Positions 18,336 to 26,352 of a DNA stretch of 40,379 nt are shown here, piece after piece. The first letter of the stretch is position 1, and each line of letters opens with the position of its first letter. Position numbers and translations under genes: made by a program. This DNA comes from Sphingopyxis sp. (lineage in GTDB: Bacteria; Pseudomonadota; Alphaproteobacteria; Sphingomonadales; Sphingomonadaceae). The stretch lies in contig NZ_JAIBES010000103.1 of the NCBI RefSeq assembly GCF_019459305.1, positions 1 through 40,379 on the forward strand. Direction: 5' to 3'. The notes beneath the pieces are model-generated. The model was not told where the DNA came from. It saw nothing but the letters and a program-made list of their open reading frames with translations, and made no database searches.

Positions 18336-18362
18336 CCGGGCCGGCACAAGGTGCCAGCCCGG
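18336..18362. terminator. Hairpin between TPR-sulfotransferase and ahcY
   Basis: Arms 18336-18347 and 18351-18362 (CCGGGCCGGCAC / GTGCCAGCCCGG) pair with one mismatch around an AAG loop. It lies between two convergent genes and probably terminates both. There is no T-tract. Confidence 0.65.
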
Positions 18363-18373
18363 CATTGCGTCCA

Positions 18374-19789
<1,416 letters not shown>

Positions 19790-20192
19790 GGCTAAATCTC
19801 CTGTAGGCGAGTATCGGCCGCAGGCGAGCGGCCACGAAAAGTCAGGTAATTATGTTGCGCGCCCTAGCTCAAAGCGCCCTCCGGATCAAATATAAACTTT
19901 TCTTTATATCGCAATTGCCGGGCGCTCCGCCGCGGGCCGCGGACGCGCGAATCCTGAGCGCAAAATGCACCGGGGCAAAAATTTATTTTCTACGGGCGCA
20001 ATTATGACAGTCGGGGCCGCAAAATTGTGACACCGAGTCGGCCAAGCCAAGATTCTGAAAATCATGACTTATAATGCGCCATGCGATGAGCATAATCAGC
20101 TATTGTGACAAGAGTGTTACAAGGCGCCGAAAACATTGACTTTTCCTCTGATGGGGCAGAAAATCGGCTAAAGTTTTCGGGGAGATAGAGAG
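19790..20192. promoter_or_regulatory. Divergent regulatory region, ahcY / small TPR protein
   Basis: This 403-bp gap is more AT-rich than its surroundings. It holds: a 6-bp GC hairpin just before the ahcY ribosome site (19816-19833); ATATAAA-N6-TTTATAT (19890-19909); TTGTGACAC near 20025; a near-palindrome TTGTGACA-N4-TGTTACAA (20103-20122), which read on the minus strand also resembles a Pho box; and a possible promoter for the plus gene, TTGACT (20136-20141) with GAAAAT (20159-20164), spacing 17. No coding sequence is credible. Confidence 0.5.
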
Positions 20193-20591
20193 ATGAAAAA
20201 AATATTATTGCCGCTGATCGCATTGGCCTTTGCGACGCCGGCTGCCGCGCAATCGATCATCGTCGTGACCGGACCGCAAGCCGATTCGACGGCGCTGCCC
20301 GTCGCCTTTGCCGAGCTGCGCGCTGGTGAAAATCACGCCGCGGTCGCAAAGCTGACCGGCGATACCGATCTCGACGCCCGTGACCCGTCGCGGCTGATCA
20401 ACCTCGGCACCGCTTATGCTCGTCTGGGTCGCACCAGTGACGCCGCTGCCGCCTATGACGCGGCTCTCGCCAGCCCGATCCGCTATGACCTCGAACTCGC
20501 CGATGGGCGTTATGTCGATTCGCGCTGGGCCGCCCGCACCGCGCGTGCGAACCTTGCGGCGGGGCGCCCGCAGCTGGCGCTGGCGCGCTAA
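20193..20591 (+). CDS. Small secreted TPR-like protein of unknown function
   Basis: The 132-residue product begins with a clear signal peptide (MKKILLPLIALAFATPAAAQ), so it is periplasmic. The mature part contains a TPR-like helix pair (NHAAVAKLTGDTDLDARDPSRLINLGTAYARLGRTSDAAAAYDAAL), then a short tail with an R-Y-V-D-S-R-W motif. A GGAGA ribosome site lies about 8 bases before the ATG. The start is preceded by the regulatory region described at 19790-20192. Its stop overlaps the stop of the convergent yqgE gene. Function is not recognisable; it could be a scaffold or envelope maintenance factor. Confidence 0.8.
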   Translation: MKKILLPLIALAFATPAAAQSIIVVTGPQADSTALPVAFAELRAGENHAAVAKLTGDTDLDARDPSRLINLGTAYARLGRTSDAAAAYDAALASPIRYDLELADGRYVDSRWAARTARANLAAGRPQLALAR

Positions 20592-21151
20592 GCCTCGCCA
20601 CCCTCGGTTGTCAGCAAGCGGGCGTCCACTCCCGCTTCGGCAAACGCCGCCTGCCAGCGCTTGGCGGGCGGCGTGTCGAACAACAGGGCGTCGCTGCCCG
20701 GCGTGACGTGCCACCCGTGGCGCACCATCTCGCCCTCCAGCTGCCCCGCCGACCATCCCGCATAGCCCAGCGCCACCAGCCAGCGTGACGGCCCTCGCCC
20801 CTCGCCGATGGCGCGCAATATGTCGTGCGAGCTCGACACCATCCAACGATCGCTGACCTGCACCGCCTCCTGCCCGCCCCAATCCATGCTGTGCAGCACG
20901 AACCCGCGCGAGGGCTCGACCGGCCCGCCCACGAACACCGGCTGTTCGAGCGGATCGTCGTGCGCGATGTCGAGCTGATCGAGCACCGCGCCCACGGTCA
21001 TCCCGGCCATCGGATCGGAAATCCCGATCCCCATCGCGCCTTCCTCGTCATGGCTGATCATCGCGATCACCGAATGCTCGAAGCGGGGATCGCCGATCCC
21101 GGGCAGCGCGAGCAGCAACTGGCCGGTGAACCAAATGGGGTCTGTCTCCAT
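20588..21151 (-). CDS. yqgE: YqgE/AlgH family protein (UPF0301)
   Basis: The 187-residue product matches this widespread family of unknown biochemical role, sometimes tied to alginate or other surface traits. Diagnostic segments are FTGQLLLALPGIGDPRFEHSVI, the GAMGIGISDP loop, VFVGGPVEPSRGFVLHS, DRWMVSSSHDILRAIGEG and LVALGYAGWSAGQLEGEM. I chose ATG 21151 (METDPIWFTGQ) because the family begins just before the FTGQ-L-L motif; a more upstream in-frame start adds 19 unlike residues. Its stop codon overlaps that of the convergent TPR gene. Confidence 0.92.
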   Translation of the reverse strand: METDPIWFTGQLLLALPGIGDPRFEHSVIAMISHDEEGAMGIGISDPMAGMTVGAVLDQLDIAHDDPLEQPVFVGGPVEPSRGFVLHSMDWGGQEAVQVSDRWMVSSSHDILRAIGEGRGPSRWLVALGYAGWSAGQLEGEMVRHGWHVTPGSDALLFDTPPAKRWQAAFAEAGVDARLLTTEGGEA

Positions 21152-21241
21152 CGTGCCATCATGCAGCGGCGGGACGGGGCGGTCCAGCACCTTTGGCGAG
21201 CGGGACACGTTTGGGGTGGGGGGCTGTCATTCGTCCCCTAA

Positions 21242-21330
21242 CGTCGCCCCCGCGAAGGAAGGGGCCGCAAGCGGCTTTTTTCCTCCGTCTCTGCGTAAAC
21301 TGAAAGCGGCCCCGCCTTTGCGGGGCGACG
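21242..21330. repeat. Intergenic inverted repeat, family C, copy 1
   Basis: Outer arms CGTCGCCCCCGCGAAGG.. (21242-21268) and ..CTTTGCGGGGCGACG (21306-21330) flank a centre containing GCGTAAAC. The same design and centre occur at 23606-23695. It fills much of the gap between yqgE and the peroxiredoxin gene. The remaining 21331-21461 shows no clear gene, only the peroxiredoxin leader. Confidence 0.7.
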
Positions 21331-21461
21331 GCTGGTTTTTACCGCCAGCCGTCATTCCTCCCAAAATCCTACCCCCACCCCCCTTACCAACCTTGACTCC
21401 CGCCCCGCCCGACCCAATGTCTCGCCGACCAGAAATCCCCTCAACGAAAAGGATGCCAACC

Positions 21462-21944
21462 ATGACGATCCAGCCCGGCGACAAGCTGCCCGACGCCACC
21501 TTTGTAAAGGTCACCGAAAACGGTCCCGAGCAGGTCAGCACCGCCGATTATTTCAAGGGCCGCAAGGTTGCGCTGTTTTCGGTCCCCGGCGCCTTCACCC
21601 CGACCTGCTCGGCGAAGCATCTGCCTGGCTTCGTTGAAAAGGCCGACGAGCTGAAGGCCAAGGGCGTCGACGAAATCGTCTGCACCGCGGTCAACGACGC
21701 GTTCGTGATGGGCGCGTGGGGCAAGAGCGGCAATGCTGGCGATGCCGTCACGATGCTCGCCGACGGCAACGGTGATTTCGCCGACGCGGTAGGGCTGACC
21801 ATGGACGGCAAGGCGTTCGGTATGGGCAAGCGTGGCCAGCGTTTCTCGATGATCGTCAACGACGGCGTCGTCGAACAGCTCAACGTCGAAGCGCCCGGCG
21901 AATTCAAGGTATCGAGCGCGGATCATATGCTCGAGCAGCTGTAA
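21462..21944 (+). CDS. Peroxiredoxin, Prx5-like
   Basis: This thiol peroxidase reduces hydrogen peroxide and organic hydroperoxides in the cytoplasm. The 160-residue protein has the Prx5 active-site pattern VPGAFTPTCSAKHLPGF, with the peroxidatic cysteine at residue 49 (codon 21606-21608). The typical VNDAFVMGAWG and C-terminal GVVEQLNVE segments are present. ATG 21462 is supported by AAGGA about 8 bases upstream; the frame continues upstream but there it only translates the repeat. The gene stands alone, with repeats on both sides. Confidence 0.94.
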   Translation: MTIQPGDKLPDATFVKVTENGPEQVSTADYFKGRKVALFSVPGAFTPTCSAKHLPGFVEKADELKAKGVDEIVCTAVNDAFVMGAWGKSGNAGDAVTMLADGNGDFADAVGLTMDGKAFGMGKRGQRFSMIVNDGVVEQLNVEAPGEFKVSSADHMLEQL

Positions 21945-21955
21945 GTCGACAATCA

Positions 21956-22060
21956 CTCTCCCTTCCAGGGAGAGGTTAGGGGTGGGTGCGAGCGAAGCAA
22001 GCACGGGCCCGGCGCCTGACCGCGCCACCCACCCCCAGCCCCTCCTTAGAGGGAGCGGAG
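21956..22060. repeat. Intergenic inverted repeat, family B, copy 1
   Basis: A local hairpin CTCTCCC-TTCCA-GGGAGAG (21956-21974) is followed by AGGGGTGGGTGCG and, about 45 bases on, CGCCACCCACCCCCAGCCCCT, which pair with each other. The same order of blocks is seen at 34460-34570. It lies directly after the peroxiredoxin stop and may serve as its terminator. Confidence 0.65.
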
Positions 22061-22111
22061 TTTTATGCCCGCCCCTTCCCTTTTGTCACAATTTCGTGCA
22101 ACAGCGTCGCG

Positions 22112-23599
22112 ATGACATCAGACGCATCGCAGCCATCCGACATCGCTGACCCCACCGCTCTCGTCGACGAGATCATCGCCGAACTGCAAGACAGGTTCCG
22201 CGCCTCGGTCTCCAACCTCAAATCCGCCATCGCCGCCTATGTCCGCGATCGCACTCTGCCGCCGGCCGATGCCGCGGCCACCGGGCTGTTCGACTATCCG
22301 GCGATCCGCCTGACCACCACCGGCGAACAGCGCGAAGGGCAAAAGGGGCATAACCTCGCCTTTGGCCAGTTCGAGCGCGCGGGCGTATTTGTCACCACCG
22401 TGACGCGCCCCGACCTGTTCGCCGATTATCTGCGCGACCAGCTCGGCCTGCTCGCGCGTCATTATGACATCACGCTGGAGGTCACGCGCACCGGGCAGCA
22501 GATCCCCTTCCCCTATGTGCTCGACGCCAGCGACGGGTCGGACATGGGCGGGGTCACCCCGCTCGATCTCGCGCGCCACTTCCCGACCACCGAGCTTGCC
22601 GACATCGGCGACGAGCTCGCCGACGGCTTGTTCGGGGCCGATCCGACCGCGTCGCAGCCGCTCGCGCTGTTCGACGCGCTGCGCACCGACTTTTCGCTCG
22701 CGCGCCTCCGCCACTACACCGGCACGGCGCCCGAACATTTCCAGCGCTACATCTTGTTCACCAACTACCACCGCTATGTCGACGAATTCGTCGCCTGGGC
22801 GGGGGCGCAGGTCGGGCAAGGGCGCTACACTGCGCTCGCGGGCGCGGCGGGGCTTTACGTCGACCAGCCCGGCGTCAACGCCAGCGCGCTTGTTGCCGAC
22901 AGCGCCTGGCGAAGGCACCAGATGCCCGCCTACCACCTGATCTCCCCCGACGGCGGCGGCATCACGCTCGTCAACATCGGCGTCGGCCCGTCAAACGCCA
23001 AGACGATTTGCGACCATCTTGCGGTGCTGCGGCCCGAGGCCTGGCTGATGATCGGTCACTGCGGTGGGCTGCGCCCCAGCCAGCGGATCGGCGACTATGT
23101 CCTCGCCCACGCCTATCTGCGCGACGACCATATCCTCGACGCGGTGCTGCCGGTGGCCATCCCGATCCCGCCGATCGCCGAGGTCCAACAGGCTTTGGCG
23201 AGCGCTGCCGAGTCGGTCTCCGGCGCTACCGGCGCCGACCTTAAAAAACGCATGCGGACCGGCACCGTCGTCACCACCGACGATCGCAACTGGGAACTGC
23301 GCTACACCGACAGCGCGCTGCGCTTCTCGCAATCGCGCGCGATCGGCATCGACATGGAATCGGCGACGATCGCCGCGCAGGGTTACCGCTTCCGCGTCCC
23401 CTATGGGACGCTGCTCTGCGTCAGCGACAAACCGCTGCACGGCGAACTCAAGCTGCCCGGACAGGCAAACCGCTTCTACGAAGAAGCGATCGCCGCGCAC
23501 CTCCAGATCGGCATACGCGCGTGCGAGACGATGCGCGACGAGGGCGCCAAGCTGCATAGCCGCAAATTACGCGCGTTCAACGAGCCGCCGTTCCGCTAA
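22112..23599 (+). CDS. amn: AMP nucleosidase
   Basis: Amn hydrolyses AMP to adenine and ribose 5-phosphate, lowering the AMP pool. The 495-residue protein fits the family: an N-terminal AMP-nucleosidase domain (LFDYPAIRLTTTGEQREGQKGHNLAFGQF, then DLFADYLRDQLGLL) and a C-terminal purine-phosphorylase-like domain. The latter shows NIGVGPSNAKTICDHLAVLRP, MIGHCGGLRPSQRIGDYVLAHAYLRDDHILD, GIDMESATIAAQGYRFRVPYGTLLCVSDKPLHGE. ATG 22112 is chosen because upstream codons translate repeat DNA. No ribosome site is obvious. TTGTCACAA lies at 22083-22091, just upstream. Confidence 0.94.
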   Translation: MTSDASQPSDIADPTALVDEIIAELQDRFRASVSNLKSAIAAYVRDRTLPPADAAATGLFDYPAIRLTTTGEQREGQKGHNLAFGQFERAGVFVTTVTRPDLFADYLRDQLGLLARHYDITLEVTRTGQQIPFPYVLDASDGSDMGGVTPLDLARHFPTTELADIGDELADGLFGADPTASQPLALFDALRTDFSLARLRHYTGTAPEHFQRYILFTNYHRYVDEFVAWAGAQVGQGRYTALAGAAGLYVDQPGVNASALVADSAWRRHQMPAYHLISPDGGGITLVNIGVGPSNAKTICDHLAVLRPEAWLMIGHCGGLRPSQRIGDYVLAHAYLRDDHILDAVLPVAIPIPPIAEVQQALASAAESVSGATGADLKKRMRTGTVVTTDDRNWELRYTDSALRFSQSRAIGIDMESATIAAQGYRFRVPYGTLLCVSDKPLHGELKLPGQANRFYEEAIAAHLQIGIRACETMRDEGAKLHSRKLRAFNEPPFR

Positions 23600-23605
23600 T
23601 TGATA

Positions 23606-23695
23606 CGTCGCCCCCGCGGAGGCGGGAGCCGCGAGCGGCTCGTTCCCGCGTCGCCGCGTAAACCGACAGCGGCCCCCGCTTTCGCGGGGGCAACG
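23606..23695. repeat. Intergenic inverted repeat, family C, copy 2, probable bidirectional terminator
   Basis: Left arm 23606-23631 and right arm 23670-23695 (26 nt each) pair with only a few mismatches; the centre holds GCGTAAAC. It lies exactly between the convergent amn gene and the secreted-protein gene ending at 23713. Confidence 0.75.
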
Positions 23696-23712
23696 AATTT
23701 ATGTCGATGCAG

Positions 23713-24555
23713 CTAATGTTCACGCCCCAGCGCCCTGTTCACGGGCCGACAATCCTTCAGCCACACTGACGACAGGCCGTAATCCAGCTGGTCAAACGTG
23801 CCGGTCAGCTCAACATGCTTGTTGGGCTTCAGCTGCAGCGCATACACCCCCTGCCCCTTCGCCAGCACGCAGTTGACCGAAAAGCCTGCCGACGAACGCC
23901 CGGGGACAAGGTCGGTCAGCACATTGGCGAGCAGCTTCCATTCGACCCGATAACTGTCGCCGATCGGCCCGACATGGGAAACCGGCCCGTAAAGAGTGAA
24001 CTGCCGCCCCTCATAACGCTTCTGCACCGCGGCATTATTCTTGTCGGCCTGCCCGGTGATGTCCTGCGAGAAGCGCAGTGCGCTCATGCGGACCGGGGCG
24101 CCGGGGGCGCTGGTCGCGCCCAGCCCCTTCGCCGCGAGCGCGTCGCCCGCTTTTCCGCCTTTCAGCTGGGTCAGGATGCCGCAAATTTCGGCCTTGGCCG
24201 CGGCATCGGGAATGCCCATCCCGGCGCGCAGCTTGGCCTCCATGCGCACCGTCCCCGCACCGTCAGCGGCAATCTCAATCGGAATGGGGCGCGATTTTCC
24301 GGTCGGCGGCGGTTCGACCAGCATTGCGCCGCCATCGGGCTCGACGGCCAGGATCGTATAGCCTTTGGAAGCGACGATGCCGTTGAGCTGGCCGATCGCG
24401 CTTCTCATGCTCATGTCCGGCACGGTGATCGTCGCGACAAAGCGCAACCCGGTGACGGGATTGCCCTTTTTGACAAAACTATCTTCGCACGTCGCAGCTT
24501 GCGCCGTCTCGGCGCCTAGAAACAGGCCAGCGACGGCCAGGAATACGCGCTTCAC
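23713..24555 (-). CDS. Secreted protein of unknown function, possible C-terminal OB-like domain
   Basis: The product is about 280 residues. The signal peptide follows a GTG start at 24555 (VKRVFLAVAGLFLGAETAQA), with AAAGG about 8 bases upstream. ATG starts farther upstream would bury the signal peptide inside the protein. The N-terminal half (TCEDSFVKKGNPVTGLRFVATITV..) is of unknown type. The C-terminal half (YEGRQFTLYGPVSHVGPIGDSYRVEW..VNCVLAKGQGVYALQLKPNKHVELTGTFDQLDYG..WLKDCRPV) looks like a tRNA_anti-like OB fold, a guess from strand pattern and the G-x-V / V-x-C-x-F spacing. Cysteines could form disulfides. It follows the SRPBCC gene after a 100-bp gap. Confidence 0.75.
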   Translation of the reverse strand: MKRVFLAVAGLFLGAETAQAATCEDSFVKKGNPVTGLRFVATITVPDMSMRSAIGQLNGIVASKGYTILAVEPDGGAMLVEPPPTGKSRPIPIEIAADGAGTVRMEAKLRAGMGIPDAAAKAEICGILTQLKGGKAGDALAAKGLGATSAPGAPVRMSALRFSQDITGQADKNNAAVQKRYEGRQFTLYGPVSHVGPIGDSYRVEWKLLANVLTDLVPGRSSAGFSVNCVLAKGQGVYALQLKPNKHVELTGTFDQLDYGLSSVWLKDCRPVNRALGREH

Positions 24556-24655
24556 ACGGTTGCCTTTCGTTGCATCGGAACGCGTTTCATCGCCGCCCCG
24601 ATGGCCGAATGCCACCGCAAAGATGTACCGGGTATCTCGTCGTCGACGCGCCCGT

Positions 24656-25138
24656 TCAGCGATACATGTCGGTGCGCAAATGGATGCCATGCTCGATCCA
24701 CACTTTCAGCGCGCACAACATCTGCGACCAGCCCTGGCAATTGCCATAGCTGGCACCCAGCGCGCCCTGATTTTCGCGCCAGCCCTCCTCGGCGATCTCA
24801 ACCAGCGTCCGACCATCGTCGAGCGCGGTGAAGCTCATCGTTACCCGGGTGCGGTAATCGGCGGCCGTCAGCTCACCGTCCGCGACGTTCGGCGCCTCGC
24901 CTTCGCTCGCCTGCCATTCGAGGACGATCTTCTCATCCTGGACAACCTCGATCACATATACCGGGAAGGCACCGGGGAAGTCGTGGAAGTCCCACGCCAC
25001 CGTAGCCCCCGCCTGCAGCCGCCCCTGCGCGCCCCCGGTCGTGAAATATTCCGACAGCTGGGCGGGGTCGGCAACCGCCTCGAAAACCTGATGCACCGGC
25101 TTCGCGATCCGCGCCGCCACTCGAAACTTAAGCTCCAT
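24656..25138 (-). CDS. SRPBCC / AHSA1-like (START-superfamily) domain protein
   Basis: The 160-residue protein has the SRPBCC hydrophobic-pocket fold: KPVHQVFEAVADPAQLSEYFTTGGAQGRLQAGATVAWDF at the start and LEWQ..TRVTMSFTALDDGRTLVEIAEEGW in the sheet. A C-terminal helix carries NCQGWSQMLCALKVWIEHG. This type is common beside ArsR regulators; its ligand is unknown. ATG 25138 has GGAG at 7 bases. A GTG two codons upstream is too close to that site. A promoter TTGACA (25188-25193, minus) with CATAAT (25166-25171), spacing 16, sits over the shared palindrome, so the ArsR protein probably represses it. Confidence 0.9.
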   Translation of the reverse strand: MELKFRVAARIAKPVHQVFEAVADPAQLSEYFTTGGAQGRLQAGATVAWDFHDFPGAFPVYVIEVVQDEKIVLEWQASEGEAPNVADGELTAADYRTRVTMSFTALDDGRTLVEIAEEGWRENQGALGASYGNCQGWSQMLCALKVWIEHGIHLRTDMYR

Positions 25139-25151
25139 TGACACTCTCCGC

Positions 25152-25193
25152 TTGATTCGCCTGTCATTATGTTATATATTTATAACATGTCAA
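25152..25193. promoter_or_regulatory. Divergent promoters and palindromic operator for SRPBCC gene and arsR
   Basis: A perfect palindrome ATGTTATA-TATT-TATAACAT occupies 25169-25188. Plus-strand promoter for arsR: TTGATT (25152-25157), 17-bp spacer, TATATT (25175-25180), predicting a start at about 25187. Minus-strand promoter for the SRPBCC gene: TTGACA (25193-25188), 16-bp spacer, CATAAT (25171-25166). The palindrome covers the arsR -10 to ATG and the spacer of the other promoter, so one dimer could block both. Confidence 0.75.
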
Positions 25194-25513
25194 TCCACGC
25201 CGAATATGACAAGATTTTCAAAGCACTGGCGTCGCACATCCGCCGTCAGATTCTCGATTGTCTGAAGGATCAGCCGCTGACCACAGGCACGCTGTGCGGC
25301 AACTTCTCCAACATCGACCGCTGCACCGTGATGCAACATCTGAAGGTGCTGGAGGACGCCGGGCTGATCATCGCCGAACGCCGCGGCCGGGAACGCTGGA
25401 ACCACCTCAACGCGATGCCGATTCAGGACATCCACGACCGCTGGATCGGCCCGCACGCGGCCGCAGCAAGCGCGCGGCTGGCGCGGTTCAAGCAGTCGGC
25501 CGAAACGGAATAG
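25187..25513 (+). CDS. ArsR-family transcriptional regulator
   Basis: This small winged-helix repressor has 108 residues. The DNA-binding region reads KIFKALASHIRRQILDCLKDQPLTTGTLCGNF...TVMQHLKVLEDAGLIIAERRGRERWNHLN, typical of the ArsR subgroup paired with SRPBCC proteins. The C-terminus keeps HDRWIGPHAAAASARLARFK. It lacks the clustered metal-binding CxC motif of ArsR/SmtB, so metal sensing is unlikely. ATG 25187 overlaps the palindrome and coincides with the predicted transcription start, suggesting a leaderless mRNA. The in-frame ATG at 25169 lies inside the promoter and is less likely. Its stop is one base from the stop of the convergent gene at 25515. Confidence 0.92.
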   Translation: MSIHAEYDKIFKALASHIRRQILDCLKDQPLTTGTLCGNFSNIDRCTVMQHLKVLEDAGLIIAERRGRERWNHLNAMPIQDIHDRWIGPHAAAASARLARFKQSAETE

Positions 25514-25514
25514 T

Positions 25515-26258
25515 CTATCCGGACATCAAGCGCCCGCTCATGCAGGCATCGGCAGCCGCATAAACCGGTCCGAGCAGCGGTTGGAGGGAGCGCCAACCGG
25601 TCACGGTCATGGAACCTCCGTCCGCGACAAAGTTCAGCTTGTCTTCGCGTTGGGCGGCATGGGGCCCGGGCGGAGGCACCGGCCCGTCTTCGCCGATGAG
25701 CGGAATATCGATCCGCTGCGGCAGCGCCTGCCCCTCGATGGCACCAAGCGCACGTCGCATCGCCGGACACCGGTGCGAATCGATCGTTTCGACCTTTGCA
25801 TTGTCGCGCAGCAGCTTGGTCGGCGATGGCAGGGTTGCAAATATCCGGTGACCCTCGACCTGCCACATATCGGCATCGGGGGCGACACCGTTCGCTTTCA
25901 TGCTCGCGACCACGGCAGCCGGATCGAAAGTTTCCCGCATGAAGGATCCGACAGGACCGGTGCGGTCAATTGCGACAGCGGGAATAGTGACAGACCTGTA
26001 AACGAACCGGCAGTCGCTGCGGTCCACCTGCGTCGCACCTACCGTCCGACAATAGCTACGGATATCGCCCGACTGGACATGCCCATAATAGGAAAATGAC
26101 CTGAAGCTGATGGGCGCCGCGAAGTGCGGCCGATAGCCGGCTACCTCGATCGGCTCAGCCATGATCGCATCGATCACCGTACCCTTCTGCCCCTCGATCC
26201 AGAAGCTGTATTGCGAATAGACGACGCCCAAGTCGCAACCGTCGAGCATCCGCGGCAA
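25515..26258 (-). CDS. Hypothetical protein, 3' part of a probably frameshifted secreted-protein gene
   Basis: This open frame encodes up to 247 residues from a TTG at 26258, or 244 from ATG 26249. I do not recognise the family. It has five scattered cysteines (GCD, SYC, SDC, HRC, DAC), as in a disulfide-bonded exported protein, but no signal peptide of its own. One appears directly upstream in another frame (26260-26352). Removing one base from the GGGG run at 26288-26291 joins them in frame through H-H-H-R-G-S-V-Q-H-D-L-P-R. So this is either a pseudogene, a sequencing error or an unusual start. It is last in the run from the M2 peptidase. Confidence 0.7.
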   Translation of the reverse strand: MPRMLDGCDLGVVYSQYSFWIEGQKGTVIDAIMAEPIEVAGYRPHFAAPISFRSFSYYGHVQSGDIRSYCRTVGATQVDRSDCRFVYRSVTIPAVAIDRTGPVGSFMRETFDPAAVVASMKANGVAPDADMWQVEGHRIFATLPSPTKLLRDNAKVETIDSHRCPAMRRALGAIEGQALPQRIDIPLIGEDGPVPPPGPHAAQREDKLNFVADGGSMTVTGWRSLQPLLGPVYAAADACMSGRLMSG

Positions 26259-26259
26259 A

Positions 26260-26352
26260 TCATGCTGGACAGACCCGCGGTGGTGGTGGGGCAGCGGCGG
26301 ACGAAACCGCCGCCGCCCCGCTCGCCAACAGCAGCAGGGCGCCGCGCCTCAC
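26260..26352 (-). pseudogene. Signal-peptide fragment, 5' part of the gene continuing at 26258
   Basis: A GTG at 26352 overlaps the M2 peptidase stop as GTGA and opens a 30-codon frame. It reads V-RRGALLLLASGAAAVSSAAA-PPPPRVCPA, a textbook signal peptide, and then meets TGA at 26260. The coupled start and export signal fit the downstream reading frame, which is one base out of phase. I treat this as the broken 5' end of that gene. Confidence 0.65.

Noticed and set aside
19790-19860. SAM or SAH riboswitch before ahcY
   Set aside because: Only a 6-bp hairpin is visible near the ribosome site; I cannot match the pseudoknot and conserved core of known SAH or SAM classes.
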